In this document: positions 1-6,175 of the stretch, piece after piece
How the letters are laid out: each line of letters starts with the position of its first letter
Numbering within the stretch: position 1 is the first letter of the stretch
Origin: an uncultured bacterium
GTDB taxonomy: Bacteria > Armatimonadota > UBA5829 > DSUL01
Length of the DNA stretch: 6,277 nt
Direction: 5' to 3'
Assembly (NCBI GenBank): GCA_937967775.1
Contig: CALCJH010000196.1
Location: 1-6,277, forward strand
The notes under the pieces: model-generated
What the model was told of the DNA's origin: nothing
The model's input: the letters and a program-made list of their open reading frames with translations, nothing else
Databases searched by the model: none
Program-made: the position numbers and the translations under genes

Positions 1-2150
1 CGCACCTCTTCCGCGTGTCCCAGAACGTCGTCGGTTTCCCGCAGTTCCCTTTCGACCTCCTCCGGTTTGAGAGACCGCTGGGCGAAGCGGGTGCGGCTCT
101 GGCGTTCCCGTTCGGCTTCCCGGTCCCATTCCCGATGGAGCTCCTGGGCGGGTGCTGATTCTGACAGTTCGAGACTGAGTTGGGGACCGCGGGAGCGCTG
201 GTCGCTGAAAAACAGAGCATTGGCCAGCGCTTCGGCCAGAGTCTTGCCGTCCGCGGGCACAGGCACATAGGTTCCCAACGCCCGGTGAATCTGCTGCGCT
301 TTCCTCACGATCACCCGCAACACCGCCCCGTCAACCGGGTTGTCCTGCCCGTAAAGCAGGATAGCCCGAACTTTGGGGGAAAACTGCCCATACCTGTCTA
401 CGCGCCCCTCGCGCTGCTCCAGACGGTTCGGGTTCCAGGGCAGATCGTAGTGCACGCAGGCGTTGAACTTCTCCTGCAGGTTGATTCCTTCTGAAAGGCA
501 GTCCGTGGCAACCAGCACGTGCGGCTGCTCCACGGGAATTTCCTCGATTCGGGCGCGCCGCTCGTCGTCGGGCATCCGACCGGTGACGCAACAGACGTGC
601 ACCTCTTCGGACAGGTGACGGCGAAGCCGTTTAGCCACATACTTGGCCGTGTCCACGAACCGACACCAGACTATGGGAGAAAAGTCTTCCCCCAGAAGCT
701 CACGCACATGCTTTGCACAGGAGAGCATCTTAGAATCGTCTGTTCCATTCATCAGATGCCGTGCCCGTCGCCTGAGCTCGCGCAGGGTGGAGGCTACGTC
801 GCAGTCCCTGAATCCGTTGTCGTCGGGTGGTTCCGCGGCTACCACCTCATCCCACCGGGTTTGCTCCGAGGACTCCATCACCTCGTCCAAAATATCTGGC
901 TCCTCCCCGGCGGCGGCAACGCGGCGCTCCAATGCTTTTTCGATAGCTGCCACCGCCGCAGCCGGGCTGGACATTACGCTGCGGAGCAGGCTAAGCGCGC
1001 CGAGGTAACGGAAGCGGCGCCTGTGCTCGGCCAAGGACGAGCCGGAAAGCACTATGGACCGGCAGAAGTCGTACGTTCGATTGTAGAGGTCGGAGAAGGG
1101 AGCAGAGAGCGTGTACGTAACGTCGAGGGATTCCCGCTCAGGGAAGCAAAGATCGGCGCTGTTCTCCCGGGACAGCCAGTCCTTCTTGATGTCTCCTCGG
1201 GTGCGCTGGACAAAATGCCGGGCAAGTGTGGTGCGCTGAGAGTCGCTGAGTGTGGAGGTGTCCCAACTTTCAAACTCCGGATTCAGCAGCCGCAGAAGCG
1301 AAGAAAAGGCCTGCTCGATGCCGCTGTGAGGCGTGGCCGTCAGAAGAATAAGGTGTCGTTCAGGAGTTTTTCTTGCCACCTCCCGCAAAAGGCGATGCCT
1401 CTCCTGCTGCGCACGGTTGTTATCCGAAGACTCGGCCGCTCCGTGCACCTCATCCACGATAATGAGGTCGGGACAGAACTCAAGGAACTGGTGACGGTTC
1501 CGTTCCGTCTTCACAAAGTCTATGCTGGCCACAGTGAAGGGAAAGCGTTTATAGATGCTCAGGGAAGCCGGCGTACGCCTCTCCAGCTGGCCGATGGTGC
1601 CGGAGCGCACCACTTCAGCCTCGATGTGGAATTTTTGCCGCAACTCCTGCTCCCATTGATCGCACAGATAAGGTGGGCAGAGCACGCACAGGCTTGTGAT
1701 CTCGCCACGGTCCAGCAGCTCGCGTGCCACCAACAGTGCTTCGATGGTCTTCCCGACGCCCACGTCATCGGCAATGAAGAGCCGGACAGGATTCAGCTTC
1801 AGGGCCATAAGAAGCGGCACGAACTGGTACACACGGGGGCGCAAGGAGACTCGCCCGAGAGATCGAAACGGGGCGGCCGCTTCGCGCAGATTCAGCCTGG
1901 CTGCGTCCCAGAGCAGCCGGGCGCTCTCGGCGTCGGCGACGTGGTGCGGCTCGGGCAAGGGGAAGCTGGACGCTTCCACCCTCTCAGTCGAAAGCTCGTA
2001 TCCTATGAGATTCGAGTGGTCTTTCAGGATGCCGACGATGTCCTCGTCGCCTCCGGCCAGCGGCCGAAGAAGAAAGACGCTCTGGTCACAGCCCGGCATC
2101 AGGACCCAGTCGCGCTCTCGGCACCGCACGACAGAACCCGGCAGCAGCAT
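1..2150 (-). CDS. SNF2-superfamily DNA helicase/ATPase, defence-type, 3' end missing
   Basis: This is the first 716 codons of a large ATP-dependent DNA translocase. The frame is open from ATG at 2150 to the left edge, so the C-terminus is outside. Visible motifs are Walker A DDVGVGKT (residues 128-135), Walker B DEVH (233-236), motif III TATPHSG (271-277), motif V ATDCLSEG (548-555) and motif VI QREGRVDR (579-586). Together these give both RecA-like lobes. Between the lobes lies an insertion of roughly 200 residues that includes HFVQRTRGDI, as in HepA/SNF2 proteins. After about residue 660 the chain is highly charged and probably coiled-coil. The N-terminal 110 residues start MLLPGSVVRCRERDWVLMPG, a small beta-type domain by appearance. 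GGGAGGA stands 5 bases before the ATG and fixes the start. From family memory, such helicases occur in defence islands; DISARM DrmD is a relative but not the closest type I recall. RapA-like housekeeping roles are less likely. The helicase call is firm; the defence role is inferred. Confidence 0.93.
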   Translation of the reverse strand, partial: MLLPGSVVRCRERDWVLMPGCDQSVFLLRPLAGGDEDIVGILKDHSNLIGYELSTERVEASSFPLPEPHHVADAESARLLWDAARLNLREAAAPFRSLGRVSLRPRVYQFVPLLMALKLNPVRLFIADDVGVGKTIEALLVARELLDRGEITSLCVLCPPYLCDQWEQELRQKFHIEAEVVRSGTIGQLERRTPASLSIYKRFPFTVASIDFVKTERNRHQFLEFCPDLIIVDEVHGAAESSDNNRAQQERHRLLREVARKTPERHLILLTATPHSGIEQAFSSLLRLLNPEFESWDTSTLSDSQRTTLARHFVQRTRGDIKKDWLSRENSADLCFPERESLDVTYTLSAPFSDLYNRTYDFCRSIVLSGSSLAEHRRRFRYLGALSLLRSVMSSPAAAVAAIEKALERRVAAAGEEPDILDEVMESSEQTRWDEVVAAEPPDDNGFRDCDVASTLRELRRRARHLMNGTDDSKMLSCAKHVRELLGEDFSPIVWCRFVDTAKYVAKRLRRHLSEEVHVCCVTGRMPDDERRARIEEIPVEQPHVLVATDCLSEGINLQEKFNACVHYDLPWNPNRLEQREGRVDRYGQFSPKVRAILLYGQDNPVDGAVLRVIVRKAQQIHRALGTYVPVPADGKTLAEALANALFFSDQRSRGPQLSLELSESAPAQELHREWDREAERERQSRTRFAQRSLKPEEVERELRETDDVLGHAEEV

Positions 2151-2155
2151 CTTTA

Positions 2156-2162
2156 TCCTCCC
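2156..2162 (-). promoter_or_regulatory. Ribosome binding site of the helicase gene
   Basis: GGGAGGA on the minus strand is followed by the 5-base spacer TAAAG and then ATG at 2150. The match to the anti-Shine-Dalgarno sequence is strong. It selects this ATG as the start, and the protein then begins directly with the N-terminal domain expected for this helicase type. Confidence 0.75.
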
Positions 2163-2304
2163 TTACCTGCGGACGGAAACGGGGCATGCTGATTTTCCTC
2201 AAAGGGTGTCCAAATCCGCGGAGCAGCGATATTTTGGCTTCTCGGCGCCCTCGTTCCTCCCCCGTCCTAAATCTCAAGGCCTGCTTACTCACAAGCGCAA
2301 GTTC

Positions 2305-2313
2305 ATTCTAACA
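2305..2313 (-). promoter_or_regulatory. Possible extended -10 promoter for the helicase gene
   Basis: On the minus strand TGTTAGAAT fits an extended -10 element (TGn followed by TAGAAT, 5 of 6 to TATAAT). No good -35 hexamer lies 16-18 bases upstream, as allowed for extended -10 promoters. Transcription would begin near 2298 and give a leader of about 150 bases before the ATG at 2150. CTCACAA and its exact reverse complement flank the site at 2331-2337 and 2288-2294, roughly at -35 and +5, where a repressor could bind. A repeat this short is expected by chance in a stretch of this length, so the call is tentative. Confidence 0.28.
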
Positions 2314-2778
2314 GGGTCCCCTGAAAGACGTTGTGAGACCGAGCCAGTCCTGTCCGAGTGCTCCGGAATACTGTCGAGACTCAGCCCGTGGAGCATCTCC
2401 CGCGTCAGGTGCTTCGGAGACAGTGCCTCGACTGCTGGCACAGGCTGGAAAGCGCGGCGCGGTTCATCTCCAGCGTGGAGCGCGGGAGGTTACGGGCACG
2501 ACACAACTACAGGAACCCGGCAACAGCCTCGCTGACCGTTGCATGCCCCTGCAAGAGAACAAGAGGGACAATCTCTGCCATCACACTGACATCCTAGTAT
2601 CGAGAGAGGCGACGTCTGGCAGATGTGAAGGGGGCGACGTCAGGGGTTGTGGGACGGCGCTTCGCTCAGCCTCAGGCGCGAGTCTTTCAGGCAGATGACG
2701 CGTTGGAGGAAGAAACCTGCCTCGCGCTCATTCGCCACCGTCCTCCCCCTAACGAACGGATTAGTAGAGGTTGGAAAG

Positions 2779-2851
2779 CGCCCTCGGAGGGAATCGAACC
2801 CCCGACGCCCTCCTTAGGACGGAGGCGCTCTGTCCACTGAGCTACGAGGGC
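2779..2851 (-). tRNA. tRNA-Arg, anticodon CCT
   Basis: This is a complete 73-base cloverleaf. Acceptor GCCCTCG pairs with CGAGGGC, the D stem is GCTC/GAGC, and the anticodon stem is CCTCC/GGAGG around loop GTCCTAA. The T stem is GGGGG/CCCTC with one G-T pair around TTCGATT. The anticodon CCT reads AGG. A20 in the D loop, C35 and discriminator G73 agree with known arginine identity elements. U36 followed by A37 is the usual setting for t6A. No CCA is encoded, because the next bases are CTT. It lies 76 bases downstream of tRNA-Arg(GCG) and shows no clear promoter of its own, so it is probably made from the same transcript. Its 3' end faces the low-GC helicase region. Confidence 0.96.
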
Positions 2852-2857
2852 AGATGG

Positions 2858-2872
2858 CCGGGCCTTGCCCGG
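2858..2872 (-). other. Small hairpin between the two tRNAs
   Basis: CCGGGC, a three-base loop and GCCCGG form a perfect 6-bp stem 6 bases upstream of tRNA-Arg(CCT). No T tract follows, so it is not an intrinsic terminator. It may guide processing of a two-tRNA transcript or have no role. Confidence 0.35.
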
Positions 2873-2927
2873 TGCATGGCTCTGGCAGGCCCCCTGCGCC
2901 TGAGGACCCGCCGCCGGTAAAAACAAG

Positions 2928-3000
2928 CGCGCCCGGAGGGATTTGAACCCCCGACTTCAAGGTCCGCAACCTTGCGCTCTATCCCCTGAGCTACGGGCGC
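2928..3000 (-). tRNA. tRNA-Arg, anticodon GCG
   Basis: This is a complete 73-base cloverleaf. Acceptor GCGCCCG pairs with CGGGCGC, the D stem is GCTC/GAGC, the anticodon stem is CAAGG/CCTTG around loop TTGCGGA, and the T loop is TTCAAAT. The anticodon is GCG, reading CGC and by wobble CGT. G36 followed by G37 is the context recognised by the TrmD m1G37 methylase. A20, C35 and G73 fit arginine identity. No CCA is encoded. Most bacteria read these codons with an ACG tRNA edited to inosine, so a GCG species is uncommon. It is first in a two-tRNA unit behind a strong promoter. A T5 run begins 5 bases after the discriminator base, but no added hairpin supports a terminator. Confidence 0.96.
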
Positions 3001-3037
3001 ACCACACACTCGGCCGCCATCGGGCCGCCGCTACGGG

Positions 3038-3066
3038 AGTATACCACCGCAGGCAGGCATCGTCAA
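3038..3066 (-). promoter_or_regulatory. Sigma70-type promoter of the tRNA-Arg pair
   Basis: On the minus strand TTGACG (3066-3061, 5 of 6) is followed by a 17-base spacer and TATACT (3043-3038, 5 of 6). TGG just before the -10 makes it an extended -10 element as well. The following discriminator CCCGTAGCG is GC-rich, as at stringently controlled stable-RNA promoters. The predicted start near 3031 gives a leader of about 30 bases, which includes a 5-bp CGGCC/GGCCG stem (3011-3015 with 3023-3027). The -35 box contains the TGA stop codon (3065-3063) of the upstream iron-sulfur gene. Confidence 0.8.
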
Positions 3067-4667
3067 TCGTCGGCCCTAGAGCGAGAGCGTTGGTCTCCGG
3101 ACTCCCTGTCTCTCAGGTGGGACAAGCGCCATCGGCGCTGCTGCTCTCGCGTCCACCCTCGCCGATCGCCGTCGCACGTCACCCGAATGGCCGCCACCGG
3201 ACCGCCGGCGGGACAGTTGTTCTCGCAGATGCCACATCCTACGCAACGAACCTCATCCACGTGCGGCCGCCTGCCCCCCCCTTCCTCCTGCCAGTAGATG
3301 GCCTGATATGAACACACCTCGTCACACACCAGGCAGTCCTTGCCGGACTCCCACACCACGCACACGCTGCGGTCTATGACGGCCCGGCCGATGTAGAGAT
3401 GATCCTTCTCCTTCACCGTGAACGGGCGGATCGCTTCCGTCGGACAAACCTCTCCACACAGATTGCAGTTCTGAACGCATTCTCCCACCCGGGGCATCAG
3501 CACCGGGGTCCACACTCCGCCGAGCCCCCCTTCCAGCAGCGCGGGCTGCAATCCATTTGTGGGACAAACCTTCATACACGCGCCGCACCGGATGCAGCGC
3601 TCACGGAACAGCTCTTCCGGCACGGAGCCGGGCGGACGGATGAGACCCTGCCGCACAATGTGCGACACTCCGTCCCGCGTGGGCCGCGCGGCCAGCTCCG
3701 TGCGCGCGGCAAAAGCCCAGAGAGCTCCAAGCCCCGCAGCGGCCAGCAATCTTCTGCGGTCCAGGTCCAGCGGAACACTTTCCGTGCGCACCGCAGGAGC
3801 CACGCACACCGCATCGCGCGGGCAATCGTCGACGCAGGAGTAGCAGTAAATGCACTCGGACGGGTCGTTCACCTGCCCTCCGCCGGAGACGGAATTCATC
3901 CGGCAGTCCAGCCGGCAAAGGGTGCACTCCCGGCACGCCGCCGAGACCTTTCTGCGGAACACGCTGATGCGGGCGATCACTCCCAGCAGAGCCCCCAGCG
4001 GACACAGCGAGCGGCACCAGAATCTCCGCGAGAGAATCCCTCCCGCCAGGATCGCCGTCAGGATGATCAGCGCGGCCAGGTTCGAGCGGAAGTGCGCCTG
4101 CGCCTCAGGAAGCACGGACCTTGAGGCGCTTTCAATGACAGGACCGGCCACGGGCAGACGTTCAAGATACCCGGAAGCCCATTGAACCGGGGCGAACACC
4201 CCGAGCGTCAGGCTGCGCGTCAGGAGTGGCAGAGGATCCAGGAACCAGACCACCTGCGCTCCCATCAAAGCCGTGACCGCCACCCCGGCCAGCACATAGT
4301 ATTTCAGCCGGGGCCAGGAGCGCTCCGAGGTGGTCCGTCTGTAGCGACGCTGGCGGGTCAGGTGGTCGCATGCGTCTATACATGTGCCCAGGGGACACAC
4401 CCACCCACAGAACGCCCGCCCGAACAGCAGCGCCAGAACAAGCACCGGAACCGCCCACAGAAAGACGGGCAACAGCAACGACCGGGCCGCCAGCATCGAG
4501 GACAGCGCCGCGAGGGGATCCAGCCGGAGGAACAGATCCACCGGAACGCCGCCCCTCAACCGCAGCTCTCCACCGCCTGCCCAGTCCACGCTGCCAAGCG
4601 CCAGCAGGAACAGAGCAAGGAATGCGGTCAGGGAAAAGAGTTGCGAGGCGCGGCGCGCAAGTCTCAT
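3063..4667 (-). CDS. NapH-NapG-like fusion: membrane polyferredoxin with about seven [4Fe-4S] motifs
   Basis: This 534-residue protein should carry electrons across the inner membrane through iron-sulfur clusters. The N-terminal part is NapH-like. Membrane segments lie near residues 8-26, 62-83, 122-142 and 195-214, with CGWVCPLGTCIDAC (Cys 87, 91, 96, 100) and CRSLCPLG (218, 222). Ferredoxin motifs follow at Cys 245/248/251/255 and 272/275/278/282. DRRRLLAAAGLGALW (303-317) then resembles the Tat signal of NapG. The rest matches NapG in order: RPPGS (344-348), Cys 358/361/364/368, 397/401/404/408, 436/445/448/452 and 475/478/481/485. NapH would place its clusters in the cytoplasm and NapG outside, so the segment at 303-320 may be a fifth, Tat-dependent crossing. 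The start has GAGGG 8 bases upstream and lies 28 bases after the DUF362 gene, implying co-transcription. No Nap catalytic subunit is seen. The architecture is clear; the redox partner is unknown. Confidence 0.93.
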   Translation of the reverse strand: MRLARRASQLFSLTAFLALFLLALGSVDWAGGGELRLRGGVPVDLFLRLDPLAALSSMLAARSLLLPVFLWAVPVLVLALLFGRAFCGWVCPLGTCIDACDHLTRQRRYRRTTSERSWPRLKYYVLAGVAVTALMGAQVVWFLDPLPLLTRSLTLGVFAPVQWASGYLERLPVAGPVIESASRSVLPEAQAHFRSNLAALIILTAILAGGILSRRFWCRSLCPLGALLGVIARISVFRRKVSAACRECTLCRLDCRMNSVSGGGQVNDPSECIYCYSCVDDCPRDAVCVAPAVRTESVPLDLDRRRLLAAAGLGALWAFAARTELAARPTRDGVSHIVRQGLIRPPGSVPEELFRERCIRCGACMKVCPTNGLQPALLEGGLGGVWTPVLMPRVGECVQNCNLCGEVCPTEAIRPFTVKEKDHLYIGRAVIDRSVCVVWESGKDCLVCDEVCSYQAIYWQEEGGGRRPHVDEVRCVGCGICENNCPAGGPVAAIRVTCDGDRRGWTREQQRRWRLSHLRDRESGDQRSRSRADD

Positions 4668-4695
4668 CCGCGCGCCCTCGGTGCGTGATGACCCA

Positions 4696-5634
4696 TCAGA
4701 CGCGGGTCACCTCGATGCGCGCAAGATCCCCCACACCCAGACCCAGGTCCTGCGCCCTGTTGATATAGGCGACATTCGCAGGCTTGAGGCCGAATAGCGT
4801 GCTTGCGTAGGCGTCCGCCGCCACCGGATCCCGCGAGACGATCACCTCCCGCGGATCGGCTGTCTCACCCGGCCCCTTCGGACCATTCGTCAGCAGGATG
4901 CGCGTGGCATCCACCACCGTCAAATGGATGGGCACCGCAGTGGCGTAATCCGCGATGTACTGGTGCAGATCTGGACCTGTGTGCCACGCCTGCCGGTTCC
5001 AGTTCACCCCCATCAGGTTCTTCAGCCCCAGAGTCAGCTCCGTTGCTGAATGGTGCTTGGCCTTGGGCATGTTGATCAGAACATCCGCGTCCCGCACGAT
5101 GCGCGCCACCGTGTCCCGCTTCATCAACCGGCCGCGAGGGACATCCAGGGGAACGTAATCGGACTGGCTGGAGCCCGCGATCACCTCCGCTCCCGCCTCG
5201 GAGGCCGCCCGTCCTATGCCCGTCATGGCCAGCACCTGCGCCGCGGGCCGATCTATGGTGTGCTCGAACACGATCACCCGTCCCGCGCCGTGCTTCAGGC
5301 ACAGACGCGTCATCGCCGCCACCAGAGCGGGATCCGTGGTGGCCGCCTGCGGCGGCGTTCGCGACCATGCGGCGTTCGGCTTCAGGACCACCGTGGCCCC
5401 CTTAGGGATAAAGCCCAGTCCTCCGCTCGCCTCGATGGCCGCCTCCAGGCAGGCGGCCGCATCGTCACCGTGCCCGACGAAGACCTTCCCCCGGACGTCT
5501 TCAGGAAGAAGAGGAGCCAGAGCGGATGCGGTCCCGGTGCGTCCGGGCGGAGTGTCACTTCCGCGCCCGCACCCGTGCAACGCCAGCCCACCGCAGGCCA
5601 GACCCGTCAGTTCCAGGAATCGCCGTCTGTCCAT
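4696..5634 (-). CDS. DUF362 protein with Tat/lipoprotein-type signal
   Basis: This complete 312-residue protein belongs to the DUF362 family, whose biochemical role is not established. The N-terminus MDRRRFLEL followed by a hydrophobic stretch is a Tat signal. LHGC ending at Cys22 is an acceptable lipobox, so it is probably exported folded and may be lipid-anchored. Family landmarks are KPN (85-87) in the first strand, TTDP (99-102), PKAKHH (190-195), LGLKN (202-206), VVDATRILLTNGP (240-252) and SRDPVAADAYAS (267-278). It has no ferredoxin domain, unlike some DUF362 proteins, so any cluster would come from a partner such as the downstream iron-sulfur protein. GGAGGT stands 5 bases before the ATG. 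It follows the DUF6599-like gene by 31 bases. Its C-terminus aligns without gaps to the partial gene at 6172-6277, so two paralogues flank the small gene. The family call is firm; the function is unknown. Confidence 0.92.
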   Translation of the reverse strand: MDRRRFLELTGLACGGLALHGCGRGSDTPPGRTGTASALAPLLPEDVRGKVFVGHGDDAAACLEAAIEASGGLGFIPKGATVVLKPNAAWSRTPPQAATTDPALVAAMTRLCLKHGAGRVIVFEHTIDRPAAQVLAMTGIGRAASEAGAEVIAGSSQSDYVPLDVPRGRLMKRDTVARIVRDADVLINMPKAKHHSATELTLGLKNLMGVNWNRQAWHTGPDLHQYIADYATAVPIHLTVVDATRILLTNGPKGPGETADPREVIVSRDPVAADAYASTLFGLKPANVAYINRAQDLGLGVGDLARIEVTRV

Positions 5635-5639
5635 CCTCG

Positions 5640-5645
5640 ACCTCC
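5640..5645 (-). promoter_or_regulatory. Ribosome binding site of the DUF362 gene
   Basis: GGAGGT stands 5 bases before the ATG at 5634 on the minus strand. It lies in the 31-base gap after the DUF6599-like gene. It fixes a start that keeps the whole twin-arginine signal. Confidence 0.75.
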
Positions 5646-5665
5646 GCGAGTCGCCCCGCCCTCTT

Positions 5666-6175
5666 TCAACGGACTCTGGATGCGTTCTGCTCCAGCACCT
5701 TCACGAAACCCAGCGCCTGATTACGCGCCGCCGCCGAATCCTCATAGACCACAACGGTCAGGAAGTAACGTCCCTCGATGGCATAGGCCGTGGTGGTCCC
5801 GGAGCCCGACGTCGCGAACCTCTTGAACTCCCCACGCGGAGGCGCGGACTTCATCTCCATCCGGTACCTGTCACCCAGGAACGCCTTCGCTGCCCGGTTA
5901 GAGGTCATCGTATGCGCCGTGACCTCGACCAAACGGTCCCCCTGCGCGTACATCCGGCGCAGAGCCTCGGTCACCCCGGCGCGGGTGTAGACCTCGTAGC
6001 CGCCGTTGTAGATATCCACGATCCCGTCGCCCCGGGCATATACCGTGGCGTCCGGAACGGCGCGCCAGGCGTTGATGCGGTCCGGAGCGATCTTCACCAG
6101 GTCCTCTCTGGCCGCCAGACAGGCTCCCGCAGCCGCCAGCAACACCGCAGCGACCAGGAAACGCCTGACCATCAC
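5666..6175 (-). CDS. Small exported protein, probably DUF6599 family
   Basis: This 169-residue protein begins MMVRRFLVAAVLL, a Sec-type signal peptide probably cut near residues 21-23 (ACLAA then RED). Cys19 does not sit in a good lipobox. The mature part, about 147 residues, has INAWRAV (34-40), DGIVDIYNGGYEVYTRAGV (50-68) and VTAHTMTS (85-92). The segment with Y-N-G-G-Y-E-V-Y resembles the I-D-G-G-A-E-x-Y signature I recall for DUF6599. A second half follows with GTTTAYAIEGRYFLTVVVYE (126-145). There are no metal-binding cysteines and no membrane segments after the signal. GTG at 6175 overlaps the previous stop as GTGA, with GAGGA four bases upstream; ATG at 6172 is equally possible and costs one residue. 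Placement between two DUF362 genes implies a shared role outside the cytoplasm. The gene is secure; the family name is from memory of the motif. Confidence 0.8.
   Translation of the reverse strand: MMVRRFLVAAVLLAAAGACLAAREDLVKIAPDRINAWRAVPDATVYARGDGIVDIYNGGYEVYTRAGVTEALRRMYAQGDRLVEVTAHTMTSNRAAKAFLGDRYRMEMKSAPPRGEFKRFATSGSGTTTAYAIEGRYFLTVVVYEDSAAARNQALGFVKVLEQNASRVR

Larger units (their letters stand above)
2151..2778. other. 628-base stretch without a convincing gene, upstream of the helicase
   Basis: All six frames are broken by stops or give only short, low-complexity translations with no recognisable domain. The longest minus-strand pieces are a 24-codon ORF at 2581-2507 (MAEIVPLV...) and a GTG-started 32-codon piece near 2727. 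Neither has good support. The stretch holds a possible extended -10 promoter near 2305-2313 and a 7-base inverted repeat (CTCACAA at 2288-2294, TTGTGAG at 2331-2337). It also holds a direct repeat GGCGACGTC (2608-2616 and 2633-2641) and copies of GGCAGATG (2618-2625 and 2690-2697). No integrase or transposase remnant was recognised. It is unusually long for a leader in a genome whose operon gaps are about 30 bases. It could be regulatory DNA, decayed sequence, or the end of an inserted element. Confidence 0.6.

Noticed and set aside
1..2150. Calling the helicase drmD of a DISARM system
   Set aside because: It is related, but details of the N-terminal region and motifs fit another defence helicase type as I recall it, and no DISARM partner gene is visible.
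519..2192. A long plus-strand open frame of 557 codons opposite the helicase gene
   Set aside because: Its translation shows no domain and an unnatural composition. The minus strand carries all SNF2 motifs in order with a good ribosome binding site, so this is an antisense shadow in GC-rich coding DNA.
2245..2253. GCGCCCTCG, matching the end of tRNA-Arg(CCT) at 2778-2786, as an attachment-site copy
   Set aside because: Only 9 bases match and the similarity stops abruptly. A real attachment repeat would normally be longer and lie on the far side of the element.
2507..2581. 24-codon minus-strand ORF (MAEIVPLVLL...) upstream of the helicase, as a leader peptide or toxin-like gene
   Set aside because: Too short to judge, with a poor ribosome binding site at an over-long spacing and no attenuator-like structure after it.
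2601..2645. Direct repeats near 2608-2641 as a CRISPR array
   Set aside because: The repeated unit is 9 bases with two copies only, far below any CRISPR repeat length.
1696..2698. Plus-strand open frames of 279 and 121 codons reaching into the gene-free stretch
   Set aside because: Low-complexity, Ser/Arg/Pro-rich translations without motifs or ribosome binding sites, partly opposite the helicase gene.
2750..2778. CTAA/TTAG inverted repeat downstream of tRNA-Arg(CCT) as a terminator
   Set aside because: The stem is only 4 bp and AT-rich, and no T tract follows it on the minus strand.
3063..4667. Naming the iron-sulfur gene napH or napG
   Set aside because: The fold order matches, but it is a fusion and no nitrate reductase catalytic gene is in the window, so a Nap gene symbol would claim too much.
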